A stretch of 64,000 nt of DNA from Gemella sp. GL1. Lineage in GTDB: Bacteria; Bacillota; Bacilli; Staphylococcales; Gemellaceae. The notes beneath the pieces are model-generated. The model was not told the origin of the DNA, searched no databases, and saw only the letters and a program-made list of their open reading frames with translations. The position numbers and the translations under genes are program-made. Of the stretch, positions 14,046 to 23,535 are shown in pieces; positions within the stretch are counted from its first letter, which is position 1, and the number at the start of each line of letters is the position of its first letter. The stretch lies in the NCBI RefSeq assembly GCF_013415365.1, contig NZ_JACBYB010000012.1, positions 1 to 64,000 of the forward strand, written 5' to 3'.

Positions 14046-14597
14046 TTGAAAAAAAACTATAATATATTGGAAGCCTTATTTTTTATAAAGGGAGAAGAGG
14101 GAATACATATAGATTTCTATTCACAATTTAAAGAAATCTCTAAAGAAGAGGCTAGAAGTCAGTTAGATGAATTTAAAGAAAAATATAATGAAGAAAATTC
14201 AGCTTTGATGATAAAGAATTTTGGTAAAATTTATAAAATGTTAGTTATTGATACAATATTTAAGGATATAAAAGATAAGTTATCTTCTAAAAAATTAACA
14301 AAATTATCAAAAGCTGCTACGGAAACTTTAGCTATAATAGCCTATAAGCAACCAATTTCTAAAGTAGAAATTGAGAAAATTAGAGGAGTAGCTAGTGACA
14401 ATATTATAACAAGTTTATTAGATAAAGAACTGATTTTCTCTGACAAAGTTATGAATAAAGTAGGTAGACCTAAATTGTATGAAACAACAGAATACTTTTT
14501 AGATATTTTTGGATTAGAAAGTTTAGATCAATTACCAAAAGTTGACATAGAGGAAACAAATTTTGATGATGAGCTGGATGAATTTTTGAATCAATAG
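14046..14597 (+). CDS. scpB: Segregation and condensation protein ScpB
   Basis: ScpB dimerises and binds the ScpA linker in the SMC complex. It consists of two winged helices; the second holds the diagnostic ETLAIIAYKQPISKVEIEKI and RGVASDNIITSLLDK (about 96-131) followed by VGRPKLYETT. I accept a TTG start (14046) since the sequence directly after it aligns with family N-termini and no better ATG exists. The 183 residues are normal length. Confidence 0.95.
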   Translation: MKKNYNILEALFFIKGEEGIHIDFYSQFKEISKEEARSQLDEFKEKYNEENSALMIKNFGKIYKMLVIDTIFKDIKDKLSSKKLTKLSKAATETLAIIAYKQPISKVEIEKIRGVASDNIITSLLDKELIFSDKVMNKVGRPKLYETTEYFLDIFGLESLDQLPKVDIEETNFDDELDEFLNQ

Positions 14598-14609
14598 GAG
14601 AGAAATATA

Positions 14610-15338
14610 ATGCAAGAAAGATTACAGAAGATAATAGCAGCTTCAGGATATGCATCCAGAAGAAAAGCAGAACAATTAATACTAGATGGAAAAGTAAGTG
14701 TAAATGGTCAAGTAGTAAAAGAGTTAGGTACAAAAGCAAGGGCAAGTGATATTATCATTGTGGAAGGAACTAGACTATTAAAGGAAAATAAAAGATACTA
14801 CCTATTTTATAAGCCAGAAAGAGTAATTACATCAATGTCTGATGAAAAAAATAGAGAGTGTGTTAAAGATTTTTTTAATGAAGTTAGTGAACGTGTGTTT
14901 CCAGTAGGAAGATTGGACTATGATACGTCTGGAGCACTTATTATGACTAATGATGGAGAATTTACTAATTTAATTAATCATCCAAGTCATAAAATTAAGA
15001 AAACTTATATTGCCAAGGTCAAAGGTAAAGTAGAAGAAAGACATATTAAAATTTTAAAAACTGGAGTAAGAATTGAAAACTACAAAACAGCACCAGCTAG
15101 AGTAGAAGTTTTGAAAAATAAAAATAAATCAAGCAATACTTTGGTACAAATTACTATTCATGAGGGTAAAAATAGGCAAGTAAGAAAAATGTTTGAAGCT
15201 CTAGGATATGAGGTTATCAAACTTAAGAGAACATCTATTGATGACTTAACATTGGAAGGTTTAAAAATTGGAGAATATAGACCATTAACTATTCACGAAG
15301 TAAGGGTATTAGTAAATAAAGCCAAGAATAGTAAATAG
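14610..15338 (+). CDS. rluB: 23S rRNA pseudouridine synthase RluB
   Basis: RluB modifies a uridine in 23S rRNA. An N-terminal S4 RNA-binding domain (MQERLQKIIAASGYASRRKA) is followed by the RsuA-type catalytic domain with PVGRLDYDTSGALIMTNDG, where the aspartate after RL is catalytic, and GKNRQVRKMFEALGYEV. The length is 242 residues. GGAGAG precedes the ATG. It is part of the scpA-scpB-rluB transcription unit. Confidence 0.95.
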   Translation: MQERLQKIIAASGYASRRKAEQLILDGKVSVNGQVVKELGTKARASDIIIVEGTRLLKENKRYYLFYKPERVITSMSDEKNRECVKDFFNEVSERVFPVGRLDYDTSGALIMTNDGEFTNLINHPSHKIKKTYIAKVKGKVEERHIKILKTGVRIENYKTAPARVEVLKNKNKSSNTLVQITIHEGKNRQVRKMFEALGYEVIKLKRTSIDDLTLEGLKIGEYRPLTIHEVRVLVNKAKNSK

Positions 15339-15358
15339 TTAGTTATTAGGAGAGAAAT

Positions 15359-16057
15359 ATGGCTAGAAAAATACTTTTGGTTGATGATGATAAACAAATA
15401 AGAAAGTTGGTTACTTTATATCTTGAAAAAGAAGGCTATATAATTGAAGGAGTCGATAATGGTGAAGATGCCTTAGAAAAAATAGTTGTTGATGATTATG
15501 CTTGTGTTCTACTAGACATAGATCTACCTGGAATAAAGGGAACAAAAGTATTAGGAGAGTTGAGAAAAATAAAGAATACTCCTATTATTATGGTTTCGGG
15601 AAATTCAAAAGAAGAAGCAAGAATACAATCTTTTGAAATAGGAGCAGATGATTATGTAATGAAGCCTTTTAGTCCAAGAGAGTTGGTATTAAGAGTTAAA
15701 TCTTTGCTTAATAGAACTTATTCTAAAGATAGTAAGAATTTTAACAAAGGAATATCTATAGATGATATGTTTATACATGTTGAATCTAGAAAAATTACTG
15801 TTAAGAATAAAGAAATAAATTTTGCACCTAAAGAATATGATTTATTACTTTTTTTAATACAGAATTGTGATAAAGTTTTTTCTAGGGATAAATTGTTAGA
15901 TAAAGTTTGGGACTATGAAATTTACGGAGATCCTAGAACAGTAGATACCCACATCAAAAGGATTAGGAAGAAATTAGAAGTAGAATCAGAAAAATTAGCT
16001 AAAGCAATAGTGACTGTATGGGGAGCTGGCTATATGTTTGATTCTAGCAAAATTTAA
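15359..16057 (+). CDS. OmpR/PhoB response regulator, ResD/SrrA-type, orphan
   Basis: This 232-aa protein has a receiver domain with acidic pocket (VDDD, 9-11), phosphoacceptor D53 (LLDIDLPG), K102 (VMKPFSPRE), and a C-terminal winged-helix DNA-binding domain (about 130-230). Directly behind rluB, B. subtilis and S. aureus carry the redox regulators ResD/SrrA with their kinases. Here no kinase and no resABC genes follow; the next gene is murT. The regulator must either use a kinase encoded elsewhere or work without phosphorylation. Confidence 0.85.
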   Translation: MARKILLVDDDKQIRKLVTLYLEKEGYIIEGVDNGEDALEKIVVDDYACVLLDIDLPGIKGTKVLGELRKIKNTPIIMVSGNSKEEARIQSFEIGADDYVMKPFSPRELVLRVKSLLNRTYSKDSKNFNKGISIDDMFIHVESRKITVKNKEINFAPKEYDLLLFLIQNCDKVFSRDKLLDKVWDYEIYGDPRTVDTHIKRIRKKLEVESEKLAKAIVTVWGAGYMFDSSKI

Positions 16058-16066
16058 GGAGTAAGT

Positions 16067-17377
16067 ATGACTAGTGTATATAAAATAATAGCTAAATCTG
16101 TTAGATTTGCTAGTAGATTGGTTGGTAAAAAAGGTACAGATTTACCCGGAAAGGTCTTAAGAAGGATAAATCCTAATGTACTAAAAGAAATAACAAAAGA
16201 TTTTGATGAAATAGTTTTCGTGACGGGAACTAATGGTAAGACAACTACATCGAATTTAATTGGTTATACATTGAGAAAAGCAGATGTGAAGATAGTAAAT
16301 AATTTTGAAGGAGCAAATATGCTCGATGGAATTATTTCAACATTTGCTATTCAAACTAATAAAGATACAAAACTTGCAATTATTGAAATAGATGAAGGTT
16401 CAATTAAGAGAGTAATGGAATATATTACTCCTACAAAATTTGTTTTTAATAACTTCTTTAGAGATCAAATTGATAGATTTGGAGAAATTGATACATTAAT
16501 TGAAAGTATCGTTAAGCAAATTAAAGGTAAAAATATACAGTTAATTTTAAATTCAGATGACCCTTTTGTAATTAGATTGGATAAGTATGGAGTGAATAAT
16601 AGATATTTTGGTGTCAATGCTGATGCTTATCAATTTAAAGACAGTGGGATCACTGAATCTAAATTCTGTCCGTCATGTTCTAAAGAATTAAATTATTCAC
16701 ATGTACATTATAGCCAAATGGGTATATACGCTTGTGATAATTGTGATTTCAAGAGAATAGAACCTGACTATAAGGTCACATTTGCTAAGGTAAATCCTCT
16801 TATCACTATATCTATTAGTAATGAAGAAGAATTTACAACTTCTCAATTAGGTGATTTTAATATTTATAATTTATTATCAGCTTATGCAACTCTTGATACA
16901 GTTGGGCTTGATAAAACTAAGATAATTGATGGTTTATCGACCTATACTTCTAAAAATGGAAGAATGCAGACTATTAAAACATCAGAAAAAACAACAAATC
17001 TGCTTAACCTTGCAAAAAATCCAGCAGGTATGAATGCTTCATTAGCAATAGCTAATTCTATGGATAAATCTATTGAGATAAATTACCTATTAGTATTAAA
17101 TGATAATGGAGCGGATGGATTTGATATTTCTTGGATTTGGGATACTGACTTTGATATCTTGCAGGGACAAAATATTAAGAATATAGTATGTTCAGGTAAA
17201 CGTGCTAAGGAATTGGCCCTAAGACTTAAGTATGCTGATATTAAGGCTAATGTTTTTGTAAATGAAAACATTACAGAAGCGGTAGCTAAACTTAAAACAT
17301 TTGATCAAGAATACAATATTGTAATACCAAACTACACAGCTTTAGTAGAAACTCAAAAAGAGTTAGAAAGTAGGTAA
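16067..17377 (+). CDS. murT: Lipid II isoglutaminyl synthase, MurT subunit
   Basis: MurT activates the D-glutamate of lipid II stem peptides for amidation and forms a complex with GatD. The Mur-ligase centre is seen in VTGTNGKTTTSNL (P-loop). A four-cysteine zinc ribbon CPSC...CDNC (about 204-227) is typical of MurT, as is the C-terminal DUF1727 domain starting at about residue 310. The 436 residues are normal. GatD follows after two bases. Confidence 0.93.
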   Translation: MTSVYKIIAKSVRFASRLVGKKGTDLPGKVLRRINPNVLKEITKDFDEIVFVTGTNGKTTTSNLIGYTLRKADVKIVNNFEGANMLDGIISTFAIQTNKDTKLAIIEIDEGSIKRVMEYITPTKFVFNNFFRDQIDRFGEIDTLIESIVKQIKGKNIQLILNSDDPFVIRLDKYGVNNRYFGVNADAYQFKDSGITESKFCPSCSKELNYSHVHYSQMGIYACDNCDFKRIEPDYKVTFAKVNPLITISISNEEEFTTSQLGDFNIYNLLSAYATLDTVGLDKTKIIDGLSTYTSKNGRMQTIKTSEKTTNLLNLAKNPAGMNASLAIANSMDKSIEINYLLVLNDNGADGFDISWIWDTDFDILQGQNIKNIVCSGKRAKELALRLKYADIKANVFVNENITEAVAKLKTFDQEYNIVIPNYTALVETQKELESR

Positions 17378-17379
17378 AT

Positions 17380-18117
17380 ATGAAATTAAAATTATATCAC
17401 TTTATGCCAGATAAGCTAAACTTATATGGAGATATTGGTAATGTTATCTCATTAAAAAAACGTTGTGAATGGCGTGGGATTGATTTAGAAGTTGAAAATA
17501 TTACTGATACAACAGGAATTAAATTAACCGATTGCGATATGTTTTTTATAGGTGGTGGTTCTGATAGAGAACAGTGTATTGCCACAGAGCAATTTGCTAA
17601 GATAAAAGATGAGTTTAAGGCAGCTATAGAGGGAGGAGTTCCAGCACTTACTATTTGTGGAGGCTATCAGTTTTTAGGGGAATATTATAAGGCAGCAGAC
17701 GGAAGTAAATTGGCAGGTCTTAATATTTTGGATTTTTATACAGAATCCTTAGCAGATAAACCAAGATTGATTGGAAATATCTTAGTAGAATCAGACAAGT
17801 TTGGAGATATTGTTGGTTTTGAAAATCATGGAGGAAGAACTTATCATAATTATGATACATTAGGAAGTGTGTCAGTTGGATTTGGAAATAATGATGATGA
17901 TAAAAAAGAAGGAATACTTTACAATAATTTGATCGGAACTTATTTACATGGACCAATCTTACCGAAAAATCCAAAAGTATCAGATTTCTTAATTCAAGGA
18001 GCCCTTGATAATAAATATGGAAAAGGGAATTACATCTTGCCTGAATTAAATAGTGATATTGAATTAGATGCAAATAAATTTATAGCACAGCAATTAAGAA
18101 AGTCTATGAAGAAATAA
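17380..18117 (+). CDS. gatD: Lipid II isoglutaminyl synthase, GatD glutaminase subunit
   Basis: This class I glutamine amidotransferase-like subunit supplies ammonia to MurT. The nucleophile is C93 in TICGGYQFLG and the catalytic histidine lies in GTYLHGPILPKNP (about 188-200). The MurT/GatD pair amidates peptidoglycan precursors in cocci such as S. aureus and S. pneumoniae and affects wall cross-linking. The length is 245 residues. It shares the transcript with murT and ends at a strong terminator. Confidence 0.93.
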   Translation: MKLKLYHFMPDKLNLYGDIGNVISLKKRCEWRGIDLEVENITDTTGIKLTDCDMFFIGGGSDREQCIATEQFAKIKDEFKAAIEGGVPALTICGGYQFLGEYYKAADGSKLAGLNILDFYTESLADKPRLIGNILVESDKFGDIVGFENHGGRTYHNYDTLGSVSVGFGNNDDDKKEGILYNNLIGTYLHGPILPKNPKVSDFLIQGALDNKYGKGNYILPELNSDIELDANKFIAQQLRKSMKK

Positions 18118-18143
18118 AAGAAGCCTATGCAGGCTTCTTTTTT
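18117..18143 (+). terminator. Terminator after gatD
   Basis: AAAGAAGCCT-ATGC-AGGCTTCTTT is followed by T residues. It ends the long unit that starts near the DUF1275 gene. Confidence 0.92.
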
Positions 18144-18278
18144 ATGTTATAATAAAGAAAAAGTATGTAGGAAGAGTGAACAAGATTGCTATATAAGAAA
18201 TTTTTTACTTTATTTAAATTTAAATGTATAAAATCTTATTTAATGGAATAATTTTGGAATTTTAGGTGAGAAAGATAT

Positions 18279-18818
18279 ATGAAAAAAATAAAAGAAGCTA
18301 TACGAAAAGAAGTTTTTGAAAAACTAGTAAAATATAGTGATGAGGAAAGAAAAAATATAAATCAAGCACTAAGTAAAAAACTTATGGCTACTAGAGAGTT
18401 CAAGGAAGCTAAATCTATAGCTATAACTATATCACATTCTCTAGAATGGGTAACGAGCGTAGTAATTGATGAAGCCTTGAAACAAGGAAAGAGAATAGGT
18501 ATTCCTAAATGTAACAATGATGGACAAATGGATTTTTTTGTATATAATTACAGTACAAAATTAAAGAAATCAATCTTTGGTATCATGGAACCCATAGAAG
18601 GGGAAATTCTAAGTAAAGAAGAAATGGATCTAATAATTGTTCCAGGTATAGCTTTTGATAAAGAAGGTTATCGCATAGGATTTGGTGGAGGATACTATGA
18701 TAGATATCTTGCCGATTACCAAGGTAAAACAATTGCTTTGGCATCTAAAGATCAGATATACGAAAATATCTATAAAGAAGATCATGATATAGCTGTACAA
18801 ATGATTTTAGTCGAATAA
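18279..18818 (+). CDS. 5-formyltetrahydrofolate cyclo-ligase
   Basis: The enzyme converts 5-formyl-THF to methenyl-THF with ATP. The signature PGIAFDKEGYRIGFGGGYYDRYL (about 127-149) includes the glycine-rich nucleotide loop. The N-terminus (MKKIKEAIRKEV, later ALSKKLMATREF) is typical. The length of 179 residues is normal. It stands alone between the gatD terminator and the hairpin shared with the convergent murF. Confidence 0.92.
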   Translation: MKKIKEAIRKEVFEKLVKYSDEERKNINQALSKKLMATREFKEAKSIAITISHSLEWVTSVVIDEALKQGKRIGIPKCNNDGQMDFFVYNYSTKLKKSIFGIMEPIEGEILSKEEMDLIIVPGIAFDKEGYRIGFGGGYYDRYLADYQGKTIALASKDQIYENIYKEDHDIAVQMILVE

Positions 18819-18885
18819 TTTCAAAAGCTAGCAATTAGTAGGAATATAAAGGCTAGTAACTTTGAATAAAAGATATAGTAATAAA

Positions 18886-18926
18886 ATATAAGAGAGTAGC
18901 AAGTTTAACTTGCTACTCTCTTATAT
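18886..18926. terminator. Convergent 18-bp dyad between 5-FCL and murF
   Basis: A perfect inverted repeat ATATAAGAGAGTAGCAAG / CTTGCTACTCTCTTATAT with a 5-nt loop overlaps the murF stop codon. T runs are weak on both sides, but its place between two convergent genes makes a bidirectional terminator likely. Confidence 0.75.
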
Positions 18927-20282
18927 TAGATCTTCGATAATAGTTTCTAATTTCATACCACGACTTGCTTTGAATAAAATAACTTCTTCATTAATTTTAT
19001 GTTCAAGTAAGTATTTAGATATTTCTTCTTTATTATTAAAATGTAGTTTTTCAATTTTGGTATTTGTTGTAGCTTCAGTGATATGTTTAGCTAGATTTCC
19101 TATTGAGATAAGTCTATTGATGCTTGTATTGATATTTTTGTTTAGATAGTAAGCAACTTCTTTATGGAAGTCTGCTTCACTTGGTCCTAGTTCATACATA
19201 TCTCCTAAAATAATGGTCTTATAACTAAAATTTTCTAAATCTTCTAATACGTCAATAGCAGCTTTCATAGATGTAGGACTAGCGTTATAAGCATCATTTA
19301 TTATTAGTGAATTTTCTCCATAGCTAATTGACTCTAATCGCATTTTAGTAATTTTATCAAGATTTTTTAAGGAAGATATAATCTCATCTTCTGTCAATCC
19401 AAGATTTTTTGCGATGGCGCTAGCGTACATAATATTTAAAATATTATGTTTCCCCTTCAATTTACTAACAGCTATATCTTCAAAAATATTTAATTTGAAT
19501 GAAATATGATCGTATTCTTGTTTATAAGATTCTACTAGAATATCATTTTCATTCTCAAATCCGCATTTAATAGACTTAATAGAAGATTTTTCAACTAAAT
19601 TCTTCAGTAGAACCTCATCACCACTATAAATAAAAATACCATCTTCTCTCAATCCTGAAATGATTTCAAATTTACCTTTAGCAATACCAGAACGGTCACC
19701 AAAGAATTCTATGTGACTCTCTCCTATGTTTGTTATAACTGCAAAGTCAGGTTTTGCTATATCTGAAAGTAAGTTTAATTGATTAAAGCCATCAGCCCCC
19801 ATCTCTAATACTAGAACTTCAGTATCTTCTGGAGCAGCTAGTATTGTAAGTGGCATTCCTAATTCATTGTTGAAATTACCATCAGTTTTGTGTACCTTAT
19901 ATTTTGTTGATAAGATTTCAGCGATAATATCTTTTGTAGAAGTTTTACCATTAGATCCGGTAATAGCAATTACTTTCGCATCGAGTTTTGTTAGATAATC
20001 CCTTGCTAAAGTTTGTATAGAAAGAAGAGAATCTGTTACATAAATTGTATTGATATCTTCATCAATATCATCTTTTAGCGATAAGGAAGCTGCAGCTTTA
20101 TTTTCCCTAGCTTTGTTTATAAAACTGTGTCCATCTAGATTTTCTCCGATAAAAGGAATAAATAAATCACCATCGTTTATTTTACGACTATCAATTTGTA
20201 CACCACTTATTATTTTATCTTCAATTATTTTTACATTTTTTGCATTTAATATTTTAGAAAGTTCTTTTATACTGTATCTCAT
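18921..20282 (-). CDS. murF: UDP-MurNAc-tripeptide--D-Ala-D-Ala ligase MurF
   Basis: MurF adds D-Ala-D-Ala to the peptidoglycan precursor. The ATP loop AITGSNGKTSTKD (about 106-118) and the central and C-terminal Mur ligase domains (LKGKHNILNIMYASAIA; NDAYNASPTSMKAAIDVLE) are complete. The length of 453 residues is normal. It starts one base after ddl ends, so the enzymes that make and use D-Ala-D-Ala are co-expressed. Confidence 0.96.
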   Translation of the reverse strand: MRYSIKELSKILNAKNVKIIEDKIISGVQIDSRKINDGDLFIPFIGENLDGHSFINKARENKAAASLSLKDDIDEDINTIYVTDSLLSIQTLARDYLTKLDAKVIAITGSNGKTSTKDIIAEILSTKYKVHKTDGNFNNELGMPLTILAAPEDTEVLVLEMGADGFNQLNLLSDIAKPDFAVITNIGESHIEFFGDRSGIAKGKFEIISGLREDGIFIYSGDEVLLKNLVEKSSIKSIKCGFENENDILVESYKQEYDHISFKLNIFEDIAVSKLKGKHNILNIMYASAIAKNLGLTEDEIISSLKNLDKITKMRLESISYGENSLIINDAYNASPTSMKAAIDVLEDLENFSYKTIILGDMYELGPSEADFHKEVAYYLNKNINTSINRLISIGNLAKHITEATTNTKIEKLHFNNKEEISKYLLEHKINEEVILFKASRGMKLETIIEDLI

Positions 20283-20283
20283 A

Positions 20284-21351
20284 TTAGCACTCGTTTTGAA
20301 TTTCTTTTCTTTCTTCGTAGCGTTCCTTAGCCAAAGTGATAATCTCTTCCACTAAGTCACCATATTCTAATCCCATGTTAGCCCATAATGATGGGAACAT
20401 AGAAAATGGTGTAAATCCTGGAAGTGTATTTACTTCATTGATATAAATTTTCCCATCGGTAGTTAGGAAAAAATCTGCTCTCACTAAACCTGAACAGTCT
20501 AAAGCTCGGAAAGCTGTTTCTGCCATTTTTCGAAATGTAGGGAATAGTTTTGTATCGATTAGAGCAGGTATATCCATTCTTGATTGGCCATCAGTGTATT
20601 TTGTTTCATAATCATAGAATTCGCTAGTAGCAATGTTTACAATTTCACCAGGGTCGGTAGTTTTTACTTCGTTATATCCTAAAACAGCAACTTCGATCTC
20701 TTTAGCAGCAACAACTCCTAATTCAACGACAATTTTTCTATCGAATTTTAAAGCTTCTTTGATGGCTTTTATTAATTCTTCTTTATTATCAGCTTTGTTA
20801 ATTCCTACTGATGAACCTAGGTTAGCAGGTTTAACAAACATAGGGTAACTTAATTTTTCTTCTAATGTGGAGATAATTTCTTCTTGTTTATTTTTCCATT
20901 CGTAAGCGATGAAATCTACATAAGGAAGTTGCGGTAGACCGGCTACTTCAAATAATTTTTTTGCAACAACCTTATCCATTCCAGTTGCTGATGATAAGAC
21001 ATTGTTACCCACGTAAGCTAGGTCCATAATTTCAAATAAACCTTGGATAGTTCCATCTTCTCCATTAGGCCCATGAAGTACAGGGAATACTACATCATAT
21101 TTTTGTCCATCAACAAATAGTAATTCACTTATATTAGGGTTAAAGTTATCGAAGATAAGTGTCTTTTCATCTTCAATTTTTTCTACAATATCAGCACCTT
21201 TTGCCCATTGTCCTGCATGAGAAATAAAAATAGGTGATATATCATATTTGTCCTTGTTTATTGCATTAATTATTGATTTTGCAGTTAATAATGAAACTTC
21301 GTGTTCAGCACTCTTTCCACCATATATTACAGCAATTTTTTCTTTTATCAT
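20284..21351 (-). CDS. ddl: D-alanine--D-alanine ligase
   Basis: This ATP-grasp enzyme makes D-Ala-D-Ala for the cell wall. N-terminal VIYGGKSAEHEVSLLTAKSI, the loop PVLHGPNGEDGTIQGLFE and the metal-binding end YINEVNTLPGFTPFSMFPSL are all present. The length is 355 residues. AGGAG precedes the ATG. An extended -10 promoter (TGGTATAAT on the minus strand, 21394-21386) lies in the short gap behind uvrB. Confidence 0.96.
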   Translation of the reverse strand: MIKEKIAVIYGGKSAEHEVSLLTAKSIINAINKDKYDISPIFISHAGQWAKGADIVEKIEDEKTLIFDNFNPNISELLFVDGQKYDVVFPVLHGPNGEDGTIQGLFEIMDLAYVGNNVLSSATGMDKVVAKKLFEVAGLPQLPYVDFIAYEWKNKQEEIISTLEEKLSYPMFVKPANLGSSVGINKADNKEELIKAIKEALKFDRKIVVELGVVAAKEIEVAVLGYNEVKTTDPGEIVNIATSEFYDYETKYTDGQSRMDIPALIDTKLFPTFRKMAETAFRALDCSGLVRADFFLTTDGKIYINEVNTLPGFTPFSMFPSLWANMGLEYGDLVEEIITLAKERYEERKEIQNEC

Positions 21352-21385
21352 AATCTTTTCTCCTGATAGTTAGTATACGGATTTT

Positions 21386-21394
21386 ATTATACCA
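21386..21394 (-). promoter_or_regulatory. Extended -10 promoter of ddl-murF
   Basis: TGGTATAAT on the minus strand is a good extended -10, with a weak -35-like TAGACT 18 bp upstream inside the uvrB stop region. It would allow ddl-murF expression independent of uvrB. Confidence 0.5.
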
Positions 21395-21407
21395 TAAACA
21401 TAGATTA

Positions 21408-23402
21408 TTAGTCTATTTTATAGCTAGATTTTATTTCAGCGATTTCATCACGTATTTTAGCCGCTTCTTCAAATTTAAAGTTAGCAGCAGCATCGAACAT
21501 TTCTTTTTCCATAGTTTGCAGTTTTTCTTTGATTTCACTAATAGATAATTCAGAGTACTGTTCTTCAATACTGATTTTTTCTTCGACCGCTTCTTTTTTA
21601 GTAGAAATAGATTGACTGATTTCCTTAACAATTGTTTTGGGGGTTATACCATATTTTTCGTTATAAGCTTTCTGAATTTCACGTCTACGATTTGTTTCTT
21701 CGATTGCTTTATTCATAGAACGTGTAATTTCATCTGCATACATTATAACTTTACCATTCTCATTACGAGCAGCTCTACCTATTGTTTGAAGAAGTGCTTT
21801 ATCACCTCGTAGGAAACCTTCCTTATCTGCGTCAAATATAGCGACAAGAGAAACTTCAGGTATATCAAGACCTTCTCTCAATAGGTTAATTCCTATAAGA
21901 ATATCAAATTTTCCTAATCGTAAATCTCTGATAATTTCTGTTCTCTCTAAAGTTTTAATATCAGAGTGTAGGTATTTAACTTTTAGCCCCATCTCCACTA
22001 GGTAGTCAGTAAGAGATTCTGCCATTTTTTTTGTAAGAGTAGTAACCAGAACTCTCTCTCCTTTGGCAATAATTTTCTCTGCTTCTTTTGTTAAATCAAA
22101 GACTTGACTTTCTACGGGTCTAATCTCAATTAATGGATCTAGTAATCCAGTAGGTCTAATGATTTGCTCAACAATTTTGCTTGATTGATCTAGTTCGTAA
22201 TCGGCAGGAGTGGCTGAAACAAATATTACTTGATTTAATTTATCTTCAAATTCGGAGAAGTTAAGAGGTCTGTTATCTAAAGCAGAGGGTAGTCTAAAAC
22301 CATAATCTACAAGAACATTTTTTCTAGCTTGGTCACCGTTATACATAGCCCTTACTTGTGGTATAGTAACGTGTGACTCATCTACAACTAGTAGCCAGTC
22401 TTTAGGGAAGTAATCTAGTAAAGTATAGGGGGTAGAACCAGGCTCTCTAAGTGTTAAATGAAGAGAGTAGTTTTCTATTCCGGAACAGAATCCCATCTCT
22501 TCCATCATTTCTAAGTCATAATTAGTTCTTTGTTCTAGTCTTTGAGCTTCTAGTAATTTATTTTCTAAGGCTAATTCTTCTAATCTAATATCTAATTCTT
22601 TTTTTATTCTTTTTATAGCTTCTTTTGTTTTTTCATCTCCGGCAACGAAGTGACTGGCAGGGAAGATTGTTGTATAGTCTAGTTCATATAAGACTTCCCC
22701 CGTCAGAGAGTTTATTTCTCTAATCCTATCAATTTCATCTCCAAACATCTCCACTCTAATTGAGTTTTCACTTTTTGATGCAGGAAAAATTTCAATAATA
22801 TCACCACGAACTCTAAATGTTCCCCTAGAGAAATCAATATCGTTTCTCATATATTGAATAGAAATTAATTTCTCCATTATTTTATTTCTAGAAATTTCCA
22901 TTCCAACTCTTAGTCCTATTTGTAGGGATTGATATTCTTCTGGAGAACCTAGGCCATAGATACAAGAAACGGATGCAACAATAATTACATCATCTCTTTC
23001 GAATAAAGAAGATGTAGCAGAGTGGCGTAGCTTATCAATTTCATCGTTTACTGACGAATCTTTTTCTATATAAGTGTCAGATGAAGGAACGTAAGCTTCT
23101 GGTTGGTAATAATCATAGTATGATACAAAATACTCAACCCTGTTTTCTGGGAAAAATGATTTAAGTTCATTATATAATTGACCTGCTAGTGTTTTATTGT
23201 GAGCTAATACTAAGGTTGGTTTACCAGTATTTTTAATTATATTGGATATAGTAAAAGTTTTACCTGTACCAGTAGCTCCAAGCAAGGTTTGGAATTTTTT
23301 TCCTTCTAGAACACCTTGTGTTAGTTTCTCGATTGCTTGAATTTGATCTCCTTTTGGTTTGTATTTACTTTGTAAATTAAAGTCGTAGTGTTTTCTTTCC
23401 AA
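21408..23402 (-). CDS. uvrB: Excinuclease ABC subunit B (UvrB)
   Basis: UvrB is the damage-verifying helicase-like subunit of nucleotide excision repair. Walker [11 protein letters not shown] (about 43-52), the beta-hairpin [12 protein letters not shown] (about 95-106), the helicase motifs in [10 protein letters not shown] and TIGRAARN, and the C-terminal UVR motif (about 625-660) that binds UvrC are all present. The length of 664 residues is full. uvrA and uvrC are not in the window. Confidence 0.97.
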   Translation of the reverse strand: MERKHYDFNLQSKYKPKGDQIQAIEKLTQGVLEGKKFQTLLGATGTGKTFTISNIIKNTGKPTLVLAHNKTLAGQLYNELKSFFPENRVEYFVSYYDYYQPEAYVPSSDTYIEKDSSVNDEIDKLRHSATSSLFERDDVIIVASVSCIYGLGSPEEYQSLQIGLRVGMEISRNKIMEKLISIQYMRNDIDFSRGTFRVRGDIIEIFPASKSENSIRVEMFGDEIDRIREINSLTGEVLYELDYTTIFPASHFVAGDEKTKEAIKRIKKELDIRLEELALENKLLEAQRLEQRTNYDLEMMEEMGFCSGIENYSLHLTLREPGSTPYTLLDYFPKDWLLVVDESHVTIPQVRAMYNGDQARKNVLVDYGFRLPSALDNRPLNFSEFEDKLNQVIFVSATPADYELDQSSKIVEQIIRPTGLLDPLIEIRPVESQVFDLTKEAEKIIAKGERVLVTTLTKKMAESLTDYLVEMGLKVKYLHSDIKTLERTEIIRDLRLGKFDILIGINLLREGLDIPEVSLVAIFDADKEGFLRGDKALLQTIGRAARNENGKVIMYADEITRSMNKAIEETNRRREIQKAYNEKYGITPKTIVKEISQSISTKKEAVEEKISIEEQYSELSISEIKEKLQTMEKEMFDAAANFKFEEAAKIRDEIAEIKSSYKID

Positions 23403-23535
23403 ATCTTTACTCCTTTCAATGAGTATTATATTAATATATTATACTACAATTTTTAAAAAGAAACTTGTTGAAAGGATAGACCTCAATGTGGATTAATGTT
23501 ATAATTTTATAGTATAAAATATTTAGGAGATTATA

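Noticed and set aside
17720-18073. Long minus-strand open frame opposite gatD
   Set aside because: It is a mirror of the gatD coding sequence with a low-complexity translation and no ribosome binding site. The same holds for long antisense frames opposite the R-M gene (9121-9468), prmA, EI and groEL.
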